In this document: positions 13,601 through 24,549 of the stretch, one piece after another
Layout: the number at the start of each line of letters is the position of its first letter
How positions within the stretch are numbered: the stretch's first letter is position 1
Assembly (NCBI GenBank): GCA_036852015.1
Contig: JAANDG010000524.1
Coordinates: 40,787 to 104,786, forward strand
DNA length: 64,000 nt
Direction: 5' to 3'
Origin: Pelodera strongyloides
Taxonomy: Eukaryota; Nematoda; Chromadorea; Rhabditida; Rhabditidae
The notes under the pieces: model-generated
What the model was told of the DNA's origin: nothing
Database searches by the model: none
What the model saw: the letters and a program-made list of their open reading frames with translations, nothing else
Made by a program: the position numbers and the translations under genes

Positions 13601-16600
13601 ACTAAACTTATCATAAATATGCATTGAACGATTGAACATAGTACTAACTTCTGCGGCGCATGCATGAAGTGTTAGTGCCATAGTTTATGTTCATTGAGCC
13701 CACGTACTTTTAAAGATCCAATAATTCTAGTAAGTTCTTTTCGTGTTTGTAAATTCCCTATAACATATTAATCAAATTTTATTCTATCTATCGCTTACAT
13801 CTCCATATTGTGGGTAGCGTGGCTGTTCTTCCTTGGTGAGGAACTCTCCCCATTTATTTGGGTTCTCGGACATCCATTTCACAAATGATCTACCGTACTC
13901 CATACAGTGACGCTCTTCCGGAGTGGGACCCTTTTTGTCGAGAGAGGTGGCTGAATGGTTCAGGATTTAGGATTTTTTACGAAATGCGCTAGAGTGAGGG
14001 AGAGAGTTACAGAGTTAAGAGTGGCAGAGAGTGAGAGAGAGACTAGAGTCACAGAGAGAGAGAGAGAGAGAAAAGTAAAGAGAGAGAAAAGAGAAGAGAG
14101 AGAGAAAAGATGTAGATAGTCAGAAAGCTAATGTGGAATGCTGAAGTAGTGCCCAGTGAGATCCATTGCAGCTCTGCTTCAAGTGGCACCAGAGAACGCA
14201 CAAAGAACGATCAATTCTGAATGGACTTACAATTTATTCCGTCAACCGAGTAATCGGAATCGTCTTCATACGCATAATAATCCTCGTCCTTCTTGTTTGT
14301 TTTGGGTTTCGCAGATGCTCCACTATGTGTAATATCGGCAGCGCGCTTTCTCCGCTTTTTACCTGAAAGGATTACTGTATTACTCTGGATATGAATATAG
14401 GAGCCTTAACACTTGCCGTGTACTGTAATGATGCGCAGTGTACTTTAAAATGAGAAAATTTTTATGTATGAAACCTTAGGAGCGTAATTAGGATTGACAA
14501 AGTTAACCTAGCTATACCATAACGGTTCACCGAAGCCAACTTGTCCAGAACTCTAAAAGTTTGTTACAATTAGTGACGACAACATATAAAGGACAAGCTC
14601 GAACTAACCGAAAATATCCAATACGAGCGAATCAGCGTCCTCATTTTTGTTCTCCTAAAATATGCACATGTTGTTTTTTTATTACACCGAAAAAAAGACA
14701 CATAGACAACAAATTTTGCCTTTTACATGGGCTTTTGCACTTGCACAACAAAGTGGATTTTTAGGTAATTTTCGAATAATTATTAAAAATATAAAAAAGC
14801 ACCTTTATCTCCTCTTTATCTAGTTCCACACGGTCTGTTCGTTTCATGTTCCATTCGGTGAACTTCACTAGGGCGGCACATCTACAATTTAATTAAATAT
14901 ATTTTTGTGAAAGGTTTTTCTTTTTTTGAGCCTTGGTTATGGTCCATACCCAGCGTTCAAGCGAAAAAACCGCCGGTTTTTGAAACGCATCGAATACACC
15001 TGCATTCTTATGCATCTTATGCAAATGAACATAAATTAGAATAAAAAATTGAGCTTAATTGGAGTAGCATAAATACGTAAGAATTCAGTTGTCCACGATG
15101 CGTTTCAAAAACCGGCCGGCATTTCGCTTTAAAGGATCGCAGTCACTACAAATTCATATTTTTTATTCGCTTTTCATTAAATATTCAAATATATGAAGAA
15201 AACTACGGTTCCAGCACCAAAGTACGGCAAAACAAACTCAGGGAGAGAAATCACTGCGTATGAGTTTTACTAATATACCGTAGTTTATAATTGCCCGTAT
15301 AGAGTTTCATAATAAATACCCTGCAGTGATAAACCACGCGCCAGGTGTAACACTGCAGGCTGTTCACTCTCCAAGTACCCCTGACAATTGCATATATGCA
15401 CCGCCGACGGTCATTTACCAAAACCCATTTTCATTGATTTCTCTCCCTGAGTTCGCTTTTATGTGGCTTTTTACTGGCTGCATATTGTTTTATAAATCTT
15501 CTTGCATTTTATAAGAATCGAGTAAAATGTTGAATGACTGCGTCCCTTTAAAAGTTTTGAAAGCGGTACCAAGGAAAACATTAATAAACTTCTAGAGCAT
15601 TGTCACCTAAGTACATGTTGTGAAACATTGCTTTTCGGAAAAGAGGAAAGTAGAGAAACCCAGACAAAGCTAATAAATTGTATGTAGTATTTGAAGATAC
15701 ATAAATATATAGTTCCGAAAAAGAGTACTGACTACAACTGCAAAACACACTGCGCAGGGGGATATTGCAGCGCTTAGAATTTTACGCTAGTGCGTCGTTG
15801 CGCAGCTCCTGCGCAGCCAAAGGCAGCGCGTAGAAGTTCGCGCCCTGCATGCCGCTGCGCAGCTCCCGCTGCCGAACTCTTGGTACAAGCACACAGAATT
15901 TCATCTCAAATATATACAAGTAAACTAACTTGTCGAAGTAGTTGGGCGACGTCTTCGGGCATTCATAATCAAGGGGATCTATACATGGACGGTCAAGGTA
16001 TGCAGCACCGATGCCAGCCTAATTAAAACATTCATTAAAATGTATCTTTAAATGGGTTTTTCCCAAACTACCCTATTTTCAACCAGGTACCGTATTTCTT
16101 TTAAAATGTATTTTTATGTATGCCATATATTAGTAAAACTCTGGCTAGTTCAATCTTTCTCCAGCGAAGTTTTTTTATCGTTAATTAAAAGATAGAAGTC
16201 GTACTTTTTGAAAAATGCATTACCGCACTTTGCATTCATTGCGCATTTATTGTGCAAGTCACTTACCCGTTCGAAAAAGTTCCCGACCGGTCCCAAGTCG
16301 AATAGTTGGCCGACTTCTGTCATTACGGCTGTCGGATCCAGATTCTTCCACGTGACATCGCCTTCGGGAAGAGAAGTGACGAAAGCGGAGGCAGCGCCAC
16401 TAAAAACTACTGCATAACTAGGGTATTCTGCACCCGCGTGCTTCAGGTGTACTGTAACCGTTCGATGAAACTTTGGTAAGTATTGCAGCTGCAGACGCGT
16501 TGTTACGCGTTGCGTATACCTCCTTTCTTCTGATAAAGGTATGGTATTACCGTGCTACCGCAAGAATAACAATATTGTTACCGCCAAGCAGGTAACGTGC

Positions 16601-19600
16601 AGTTGGATATTGAAATATTGTGGTTGGAGTACTAGTATCTAGATGTCGACATACCCTAGATTAATGGGCGGAGTGGGTCCCAATGGCTTGGCACCCTCCC
16701 AGAAACAATCGATCGGGGTGATCCATATACATGGAATCATCTTATCGAGCATCGAGTTTAGGACCTAAAGATTAGGGTCGTTAGACCTAGATGTATTAGG
16801 TTAAGAAATAAATAGGCTTAACTCGTAAGCGTATTACCACCTAATGTCCACTGATCATTAACGACCTCGGCGATTATGCCTATTTAGAGAGAGCGCAGCG
16901 AGAGATGGAGAGAGAGAGAGGGAGATAGAGAGAGAGAGAGGAGAGAGGGAGAGCGAGAGATAGAGAGGAGAGAGGGAGAGCAAGAGAGAGAGAAGGTGAG
17001 ACAGAAGCGTGAAGGAGAGACAGACAGAGAGGAGAGAGGGAGAGCGAGAGAGAGAGAGACAGACGGAGGAGAGCGAGAGAGAGAGAAGGTGAGACAGAAT
17101 GAGAATAAAATTATCCATACCTTTGCCAATGGAGTATTTTGGAAATTCGGTGCTGGTGGTTTGAAGCAGAGATCGGCAAGTCGCCACGATCTAAAATTTC
17201 ACTTCAGATTATTTGCATCGCATATTTAGGAAGACTGAACCGTTGAACCGGACAAACACAGTGCCAGCGCTGGTCAATCCAGAGCCTGATACTGTTGTGC
17301 CAACTGTCGTTGTCGAAGTCCTCATGCTGATGCTCAGGTTGATATATTGTAGGTGTTCTCATTATTCGTATAAAAATTAAGATTGTAATTTTAAGCCGGT
17401 ACTTATTTAATTAGAATGGTTAATTAATTAGGAATTAGGATGGTTAATCAAAAATAGGGGTCACTTGAAATGGGCCTGACCCTTTAATTAATCAAACCCT
17501 TACTCTCCGTGCAGATCCACCGTGTAGTTGGCAATCTCCTCCATAAGTGTAACGTGTCGGAGCAGACCCTCTTTTGTTAGAACATTTTCCCCGTCATGTC
17601 TTGGCGTTTGAATGACAACCTAAAGTTACAAATTTATAAATATAACTGTAAACCGCACAAAATAACTCATAGTCTATCGCACTCGGATATGTCCTGGCTC
17701 CTGACTCATGCTGAAAAAAATGGGTACTAATGGTTCGGCTTCAGGTGGGTGCACCATACCTTTGCAGTGTTTTCAATGTATAAAAAATTGCTAAAAAATC
17801 ATAGTATGAACCTTGTCCCTCAAGTCTAATGATGTACAGTAGTCAGTCGTTATTTATGGTGAGCTGTGAATTCTAAATGGCCAGAAATCAATTTGTTTTG
17901 AATATATAGACCTACAAAACACAAAATATTAATAAATTAACCTGGAATCCTCCGCCCAGCCCGTTTTCTTTAGGTAGTTCTGGTCCTCTCCGCGGTTGTG
18001 CGGCACCTTGAGTGACTTTTGCCGGTTGGATGGGCGCGGCGTCCCTTCGTATCTATATAATATAATATTATATTATATTATATATTATTAATAATTTCAT
18101 TTATAATAAAATATATTATTATATTATTATATTATTAATTATTTCATTTATTGCAAGGTGATTAGATAAACGACGTGAGCTAAACTAACAAAACAATCAA
18201 TGTCAAATATAATACTTTAGAAAGCCTACCCGATTATGCGTTTGTCGTACATGATTTAAAAAGTTTAGCTCTTCTTCAAGTCGGCCGCCTTCTGAACAAA
18301 CAAACAAAATTTTTATTTGGGACTTTTAATTTGAAGAACCACAGGAAAACGAACTAATTGCCGAAACCACAAAAAAAACCGTCGTTGGCCCGTACAGTTT
18401 TTGCCGAAAAAAAACATTTCGTGACTGGTTCGTGACCATTTGGTGACCAGTTGATGACGGTTTTCGATAAAACTTGGTCACGAAATGGGCTCACCCGTTT
18501 CCTATGATAGATGTTCTCTCGTGAGCCTGATTAATTAGCCGGCGTATAAAACACCGCATTTTTGTATGATATGTACCTTTATGTATTACGATGTGCTTTT
18601 TATCTTCTATACTAATTTTCGCAGCTCTGGGTTTCTACGAAAACACTTTAACTGACTTTAACAATAGGGGCATGTGCTAAAGGCCTAAAGGAAACCTAAA
18701 CTTATTTATTTTAGTGTTAAATCGGAATACCGGTCGGTTTTTGAAACACATAGAGTACACCAGCATTTTTATGCAGCCTATGCAAATGAACATAAATTAG
18801 AATAAAAAATCGAGGTAAATTCGAGCAAATTAGCATAAATGTGTAAGAATTAAGTTGTCCACGGTGCGTTTCAGAAACCGGCCGATATTTCGCTTTAAGA
18901 TTGAAAAACTCACGCGGTACCCATAGTTTAACAATGTCGACTTCAATAACAACATCCTTGAGGCCAACACAGCATAATGTGTAGAGAATCATTGAAATTA
19001 TTGCCACGGTTTTTGGCCATTTTTGAATAAAACACCCTGAAATTGGTTTTTTTTTACAGTACGGTATATCAGCATACGGTAGGCCGAAGTCTTGTTCTGA
19101 TAATTGATAATGATCCTAAAGAACATTTAATAATCAAATGAATAATACATATTTTCGTTTAAGGAATAAAGCTCCTTTGTTCAAGGTTGGCTCAATAGAG
19201 TGCTCAAATACTATGAGACTATGACTTGTACCGCAGAGTTCTTGATGAGATGCCATATTCACCACTACGATTCCCTCGGGGAAACGTTCCCTGGGGACAG
19301 AAAATAGCATCTACTGTGAGACTCGCAGAGCAGAGAAACAGACGGGGAATTCGCCTTGGGGAAACGGGTGGTGTGGTGAATATGGCCTCAGTACTTCAGA
19401 ACCTCTAGGTGTTGCCAGCATGTTTACCATGTCCACAGGACAGGTCGGAGGTGCAATTATATTATAGTATTCTCCAATTAAATTAATTCATTAACTAATT
19501 AAAACTAATTAAAGAAAACTAATTACCTAATTTAAATAAGGACTGTTGGAAGAATGACCGTGAATATAACGCTATCCGATTGCCTTGCGCGAGACCCTAA

Positions 19601-20606
19601 AAGGAGGTGGAGATTACAATTCAATCGATAAAAATGTCCAATCAATATCTGCCAAAGTAAGTTGAATCCGCTGTTTAGCCGCTCCTATTGATTTATGTTG
19701 ATTTTTTTTATACTAAAGTAATTGTACCACAGAGGATCGGCAGAATTTATACAACTGTACTTTGTACTGTGTACTCTATGATATTATTGATTACCGATTG
19801 ACAATTACGCTAATTGCCTTACCCGGTTAATTTGTTGTAATGACATGTCAGCATCGCACCACGTGGGTGTGTGACTGAATTTCGCACGCCATGCTGCACT
19901 GTAGTCTGCCGAATCGGTCTGATTCACGAGGTACTTCTCGAAAAACTAAAAGAAATTGATCGATAATTAAAAATCAATAAACACAATCAAACAGTAATTA
20001 GGTTCAGGGAATTATTAGCATTAGTTATTGACAACGGATGTCATTTTGTTGATGCGCTTATTAATTTTTCATCGGCTGCCAGTTGCCATTCTTTGAAAAG
20101 TTAGAGTTGATAGTATCTATAAAAAGGTACACAGAATGGAGATCTACGTTTCAAACTCTGCATATGAAAGAACAAAACAAACACATTCACTACGCATCAG
20201 GTACAGAGATTTTGGTATTTATTTACTTTTTAGCAGGTAGAGTAAAAAAAAACGAATAAATTACATAACGACGCTTATCATTGATCTACGAGTGGCGTCA
20301 AAAATCACTATTAATTTCCCCAAAGAATAGACATGATATGGTGTGATGAATCAATAAAATAAATCTCTTAAAGGCTGCTGATAAAGTGTTCAATTATAAA
20401 ACAGCAATGTCGACAAATTATAACAATAATGAAACATTCAATTCAATAAAAGAAAAATCAATAAACAATGTAAAAGACTAAAAATCGATAAAATAAATGG
20501 ACTAAAAATCAATAAAATCAATAATTGGTGTCACCTTGCGTATTGGTCCCTCCCTCGGCTTATTGGGGACTGAGTGGTCCGACGAGTGGACCTTACTCAT
20601 TCGATA
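2793..20606 (-). CDS. ptc: Patched family protein (RND superfamily, sterol-sensing domain), 41 exons
   Basis: Exons in coding order (plus coordinates): 20606-20535 (ATG at 20600), 19945-19823, 19596-19527, 19036-18914, 18291-18230, 18052-17942, 17619-17504, 17190-17121, 16764-16655, 16399-16267, 16018-15930, 14881-14803, 14654-14609, 14362-14231, 13950-13799, 13390-13293, 12962-12890, 12640-12509, 11658-11548, 10880-10713, 10229-10141, 9947-9821, 9376-9290, 9068-8982, 8484-8422, 8066-7983, 7662-7537, 7346-7238, 6964-6836, 6581-6475, 5822-5673, 5487-5386, 5258-5201, 4902-4772, 4538-4427, 4153-4025, 3861-3797, 3653-3576, 3520-3474, 3096-3047, 2833-2793. From the ATG they total 4,035 nt, giving 1,344 residues, and all phases agree. 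TM1 is about residues 94-115, followed by the Patched signature GGRLEEELNFLNHVR. Loop 1 has CFWEGAKPLGP and GCKGFGKNIMEWPEDLIVGG. The sterol-sensing domain is about 610-785. The RND motifs GLGIDDM (696-702, TM4) and GIGVEFTAH (1207-1215, TM10) are intact, so ion-coupled sterol transport is plausible. Length and motifs fit nematode PTC-1/PTC-3; I cannot choose between them. The last three short tail exons are the least certain, because an in-frame TGA lies just after 3576 if the last intron series is not spliced. Confidence 0.95.
2938..3036. repeat. Cluster of (A)ATCGATAA motifs
   Basis: Five ATCGATAA occurrences in about 100 bases in the last Patched intron. The same motif recurs near 1030-1110, 5090-5190, 13400, 19620-19980, 20450-20650, 35000 and 39200-39340, usually in introns or just outside genes. 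Confidence 0.6.
3047..3520 (-). other. Patched C-terminal tail exons (short, lower certainty)
   Basis: After GPDCE (exon ending at 3576) an in-frame TGA would follow if GTTTGA is not used as a donor. Splicing to 3520-3474 (47 nt) and 3096-3047 (50 nt), then 2833-2793, keeps the frame and gives a basic cytoplasmic tail ending KTRAPSAQ. The 3047 exon has a strong GTGAGC donor. Phase agreement supports the longer form, but retention of the first intron would give a protein about 45 residues shorter. Confidence 0.65.
3160..3234. repeat. (AAT)n microsatellite
   Basis: About 25 AAT units in a Patched intron, followed directly by a copy of the TGATGCACAC-type short repeat. Confidence 0.95.
4578..4642. 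repeat. (CT)n microsatellite in a Patched intron
   Basis: Nearly pure CT tract with short TTTTCCC interruptions. Spurious Arg/Glu ORFs arise from it. A second CT-rich tract lies at 5529-5606. Confidence 0.9.
5300..5390 (-). repeat. tRNA-derived SINE-like element
   Basis: On the minus strand there is an A-box-like GGCGTAGTGGTAGTG and, 35 bases on, a perfect B box GGTTCGAACC with a T-arm stem. The anticodon arm does not fold, so this is not a functional tRNA. It lies in a Patched intron and shares its GGCGTAGTGG head with elements at 22750 and 35722 and with the 40-42 kb array. Confidence 0.55.
8252..8284. other. Perfect 13-bp hairpin
   Basis: CCAAAAAGAATTC, loop TCTAT, GAATTCTTTTTGG. Located in the Patched intron between the exons at 8484-8422 and 8066-7983. 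No function assigned. Confidence 0.8.
10300..10690. repeat. Degenerate minisatellite (GAGACCACC units)
   Basis: About seven spaced copies of (T)GAGACCACC, several followed by ACGAAGAG, at irregular spacing of roughly 20-110 bases, in the Patched intron that splits the sterol-sensing domain just before the GLGIDDM exon. Confidence 0.75.
13110..13250. repeat. SINE-like repeat with (AATA)n tail, copy 1
   Basis: Shares GATTGCTAATCGACTACAGTAC and the 3' part TTTGATG-CACCT-GGTGTTATTT followed by AATAAATAAATA with 42690-42812. Only the 3' module (TGATGCACAC plus AT-rich tail, either orientation) is repeated near 793, 3262, 5022, 7685 and 12660. Confidence 0.65.
13991..14109. repeat. GA-rich microsatellite
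   Basis: Interrupted GA tract in the intron between the Patched exons at 14362-14231 and 13950-13799. Confidence 0.9.
14956..15137. repeat. Palindromic TTAA element
   Basis: Ends AAGCGAAAAAACCGCCGGTT and AACCGGCCGGCATTTCGCTT with the shared AACATAAATTAGAATAAAAAAT interior of the family. It directly abuts the element at 15131-15553 through a CTTTAAAG junction. Confidence 0.8.
15131..15553. repeat. Foldback element with GCAGTCA/TGACTGC ends, copy 1
   Basis: Starts TTTAAAGGATCGCAGTCAC and ends TGACTGCGTCCCTTTAAA, with an internal inverted pair AGGGAGAGAAATCA/TGATTTCTCTCCCT and a CCCTGCAGTG/ACACTGCAGG core. A second copy is at 47168-47560. Confidence 0.75.
16886..17097. repeat. GA-rich microsatellite
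   Basis: About 210 bases of GA repeat with minor interruptions just downstream of the Patched exon 17190-17121. On the minus strand it forms a long pyrimidine tract; Ser/Leu ORFs across it are artefacts. Confidence 0.95.
18340..18515. repeat. GGTGACC-rich repeat, copy 1
   Basis: Shares AATTGC-GAACCAC, ACCATTTGGTGACCAG and GGTTCACCCATTTCCTATG blocks with 43690-43825 and 44340-44560. All three copies are intronic, in two different genes. Confidence 0.65.
18714..18899. repeat. Palindromic TTAA element
   Basis: TTAAATCGGAATACCGGTCGG to CCGGCCGATATTTCGCTTTAA, about 186 bp, in the Patched intron just after the TM1 exon. Nearly identical interior to the copies at 21753 and 25762. Confidence 0.8.
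19222..19411. repeat. Short foldback element
   Basis: ATGCCATATTCACCAC near one end and GTGGTGAATATGGC near the other are reverse complements, with inner GGGGAAACG blocks. Lies in the Patched intron between exons 3 and 4. Confidence 0.55.
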
Positions 20607-20616
20607 CTGCAAATCA
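20600..20616 (-). promoter_or_regulatory. Possible trans-splice acceptor at the Patched start
   Basis: ATTTGCAG ends six bases before the first ATG of the Patched model. An acceptor this close to the start codon, with no upstream coding exon seen, is the pattern of spliced-leader addition in nematodes. An upstream cis-spliced exon in the same frame (TAT CGA ATG) remains possible. Confidence 0.45.
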
Positions 20617-21034
20617 ATAAACTATAAATTACACTATCGATTTATTTGTTGACGAGCGAGAGGTCACGGAGAGACTCAATATGTGTTCATCAATAGCTAG
20701 TTTCCATATCGAGCGTATTGTGAATCCTCACAAACAAACAAACAAACAAACGTTTTTTTCAATAATATTACAGAACAACTAATAGAGATGACTGCAGATA
20801 AGTATAAGTAGAGTAATTGGGCGATCGATTACGATTTTAATGGAGATCCAGCAAAGGGTCAGAATCACTAGAAATCCGTAACTAGGATCTCATTCATATT
20901 CACACTAATAATGGTAAATTAAAATAGCAAAAAAAAGGAGAGAGTGTACCACCAAACTTGACTGCCTCTTGAAAATATAAACAAACTTTTTTGCAGTTTC
21001 AATCTTTCTACACAATTTCTAGTTGCATTTTCTG

Positions 21035-21205
21035 GTATAGCGTCCAGTTTTGAAACATATGACAGACGCTGTGTTCTAGGATGTAGTGTATGCAAATTAC
21101 TGCACGATTACTAGACTGACTATATTAATTTGCATACATCACAGAAGAATGTACATGTCCCAAATATGTTTCAAAAACTGGTCGTTATTTCGTTTTAAAA
21201 ACATG
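21035..21205. repeat. Diverged palindromic TTAA element
   Basis: GCGTCCAGTTTTGAAACATAT and TATGTTTCAAAAACTGGTCG-TATTTCGTTTTAA form inverted ends; the interior has GTATGCAAAT and ATTTGCATAC. Confidence 0.6.
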
Positions 21206-21752
21206 AATTAACATGATGTTTATAGAGTGAAACAAAGAACTAGGCTAGAGAAGCAAACAAGACAAGCGAGAAACATGTCTAGCATAAAAGGGACATGCTC
21301 TAACCGTGTGCTATATAGATGCTATCTGTATACTAGATCAGTCTGGCAACCGAATAAAGAAAGAAAGCATTCTATGCTCAAAACCGCTGAGTGTGGGAGA
21401 AAGGTCAAGTATTGAAAGTTTTGGTGTTAGTGGGGAGAAAATCCTTGAGAGGGAGAGGGAGAAAACCGGGTCTGACACTAGGGGGGAGGCTGGGAGGGAA
21501 AACTAAGAAGGGGAAATAACCGGGAACTTGTGCTCGGGGAGTCGGCTTCCCTGGGAATCGAAAGTTATAAAGTAACGCAACCATGTAAGTAAATCAACGA
21601 TCTGCGTAGAAGAGAAAGTAACGAAAAAAACGAGGACAAATATTGTTGCGTTCGCCTTGGAGAGTTTTACTTCTGCTGGTATTTCTAACCAAAATTATCC
21701 GGGTTCAGAATTAGGAGTAAGTCTGAAGATGTCTCTATCATGAACCGTCACC

Positions 21753-21936
21753 TTTTAAACAAAATACCCGGTCGGTTTTTGAAACACATCGAGTACACCA
21801 GCATTCGTATGCAGCCTATGCAAATGACCATACATTATAATAAAAAAACGAGCTAAATTCGAGCAAATTAGCATAAATACGCAAGAATTCAGTTGTTCAC
21901 GATGAGTTTCAAAAGCCGGCCGGTATTTCGCTTTAA
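21753..21936. repeat. Palindromic TTAA element
   Basis: TTTTAAACAAAATACCCGGTCGG to CCGGCCGGTATTTCGCTTTAA with the standard family interior. Confidence 0.8.
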
Positions 21937-22749
21937 GAAAATCTGGGAATATAATGAAAAGTAGTGCAAGTTTAGTTAGAACTACCGGTACACTATCGGA
22001 ACTCGCAGAACAAAATAATAAATCACTGAGCGTCTACTTCCTCCAAATGTTGTGACGCAGAAAGACCATGTTTATGAACACCTTTTGTATTTTCATTCAA
22101 TTGAAAGAAAGAGATAAGTTCTCAAAAGTGAACGCGCAATCAATAATTTAAACAATTCAAAACTACGACGGTTTTCGAAATTGTCGAAAGAAATTCAGTC
22201 AGCACAATGTACGATATCTAAACCATACAGTAAATATAGAAAGTTGAATTATAAAGGCGGGGACCCGGTACCCGGGGTGGTGCGCGGCGATAGCCTGGCG
22301 CAGAGCCTAGCCTAAGCGGAGTTGTGCAAAACGGCGAAACGGCGAAAAAGTCGGAAGCCTAGCGGAATTAAGCATTTTTACGGATAAAAGAATGGGAAAC
22401 AGTATTGAAAAACGAAAGACTGTTTCCTGATGGAAAACTTTCCCACTACTGGGAATTATGTCTATGTGAACACAACTTGCTAGGGCTAGGCTCCCGTGGA
22501 AATTTTCCCTGTAAATGTTCCGGACCAAATATTTCCCAAAACATCGATTGTGGTTTGGCGTAAAGGGAGCAATCCGTCTAGCCGGTCTTTTCTCTTCTCT
22601 AATACATAAAAGAAAATTAAAACTGGAATATTGCGGTTGGACGGTTAGCTCTTCTTTGTAGTGTGTAGTGTGCACCTGCTGGACGCTGTTCAGCTACAAG
22701 AATATAACGGAGCCCGTCTAATTTGTTAGCAAAAACGTAATTCGACGTT

Positions 22750-22835
22750 GTTTATGGTGGCGTAGTGGTTAGGAGTTAGGACAGCGGACTCCTAATCACA
22801 AGACGCGGGTTCGATTCCGGCTGACCAGAAAAAAA
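22750..22835 (+). repeat. tRNA-derived SINE-like head
   Basis: GGTGGCGTAGTGGTTAGGAG (A-box-like) and GGGTTCGATTCC (perfect B box). The anticodon stem pairs at only two of five positions and the acceptor stem does not close, so it is not a functional tRNA. Confidence 0.55.
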
Positions 22836-23025
22836 CAGGTAATTTTGTGGTATCCAGTATCCACCATACATTTATTATGTTTATTGTTTATTTACAGTAA
22901 TATTGTAAATAATATTTTTATGTTTATTACAGTACTATGGTAAACAATATTTTTTGCTTTGTTCTACATAAAAAAGTATCTTACACATTTGTACACTATA
23001 TTCAGACAGCGTAACAAAGTTATTG

Positions 23026-23506
23026 TTAAAGGGATGGGTTCACTACAAAATCACCTTTTTTTTATGCTTTACTTTGATTGTACAAAGGAAAACTTAAACA
23101 AAGAGCATAAAAAATATTACTTGAATTATTCCCTAGGGCAGATATTAGGTAAAAAAGGTGAGTATTGATCTTTTTCCGATAAAGTTGTACTGCAAGATAA
23201 ACTAAGGAACCTAAGATATATGGCTGAAACACACTGTTTTTACATTGTTTTATGCGAAATAAACGATGAAGACTACAGTTTATTTTGCTCAAAACAGTGT
23301 GTTTCAGCCATATCTCTTAGCTTCCTTAGTTTATCTTGCAGTACAACTTTATCGGAAAAAGATCAATACTCACCTTTTTTTACCTAATATCTTCCCTAGG
23401 GAATAATTCAAGGAATATTTTTTATGCTCTTTGTTTAAGTTTTCCTTTGTACAACCAAAGTAAAGCATAAAAACAAGGTGATTTTGTAGTGAGCCCATCC
23501 CTTTAA
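23026..23506. repeat. Large inverted repeat with ~215-bp arms, TTAA at both ends
   Basis: TTAAAGGGATGGG at the left and CCCATCCCTTTAA at the right are the ends of two long, nearly identical inverted arms meeting at a short loop (about 23243-23290). Transcription would give a long hairpin RNA. It has no coding capacity beyond chance ORFs, so it is a foldback transposon-like element. Confidence 0.9.
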
Positions 23507-23845
23507 CATTAAAAAGTAAGCATTTTAAAGAAAGAGCAACTTTTAGATTCACCGATAAAAAACGATAAAATCAGTGAAGTGACGAGTATTTCATTAGATT
23601 TTCACAAAATATACTGTAAAATCATTGTTTTCCATCAAATTATGGAACGAAAACAAGCAAATCAGATAAAAAGTATGACTTTTTGCATGTCGCCCCCTTT
23701 TTGCATGTTTTTGCATTGACAAAATTTAACCAATATGTTCAATAATAGATTGATATAAGTTGTAAATAGCTGAGAATAAAAAGGGATCAAAAAGATCAAA
23801 ATTTTCTATAAGGTCGAATTAACGGAAAAAAATAGGGCAAATCAT

Positions 23846-24382
23846 CTATCCCAGGCGAGCTTTGGTCTAGTAACAAAAACGCACAAGAAAAGCACGGTGC
23901 GATTTTGTTCAGCGAACTGTCAACGATCCAATCCTGGTTGCGGTATTAGTTTAGCATTGTTGTTAGACTTAGACGAATCGTGCTCTGAACCTGAGCTCGG
24001 AGAAAATCCAAAAAAAAGTTCGTTGGTAAAGATCACATATTTGCCGATCAAGCAACAGAAAAAACGATTATGTTAGGAAGCAGGCTCAGACTCAGACATA
24101 GAGGATGAATTTTTTCTTTATTTTTTTTTAGAGAACTCCTGACCAATCAATAAAGATTACAGAAAAATTGAATTCATAAAAAAAGATATGCGACCTTTGC
24201 AGGAATGGGATCGAGAGTCAAGGACAAGGTGAAATACCTATAGAATACATAGAAAAACACGTGACAATATCAAAATAGGAACAGGATTAAGTCAAGTTGA
24301 CTGTGCTAATCAAAAAAAGAAAAAGACGAAGGACATATCCCAGGCGAGCTTTGGTCTAGGTCTAGTAACAAAAAGGCACAGA
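23846..24382. repeat. Two 40-bp direct repeats about 490 bp apart
   Basis: TCCCAGGCGAGCTTTGGTCT followed by AGTAACAAAAA occurs at about 23849 and 24340. The DNA between them is AT-rich and shows no gene. Confidence 0.6.
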
Positions 24383-24496
24383 CGCAGACTTGGTGTTCAA
24401 ACCAAAAGGAATACATTAACCATCTTATTGTTAGGGAATCTTCTTACATATGCAATTTCGGGCCGTATTATTAATTGTGTGTGACATAGATGGACT

Positions 24497-24549
24497 AGAG
24501 GGAGAGAGAGACAGAGACAGAGAGAGACAGAGAGAGAGAGGGGGGGGGG
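24497..24549. repeat. GA microsatellite ending in a G run
   Basis: AGAGAGAGACAGAGACAGAG tract followed by nine or more G. Confidence 0.9.

Noticed and set aside
16858..17187. Ser/Leu-rich ORFs (also at 26.0, 36.5 and 46.2 kb) and Glu/Arg ORFs at 4.4 and 32.6 kb
   Set aside because: Translations of GA/CT microsatellites.
19037..19117. Open upstream extension of the Patched TM1 exon
   Set aside because: Phase with the previous exon and family sequence (KLGCFIQKW) require the acceptor at 19036.
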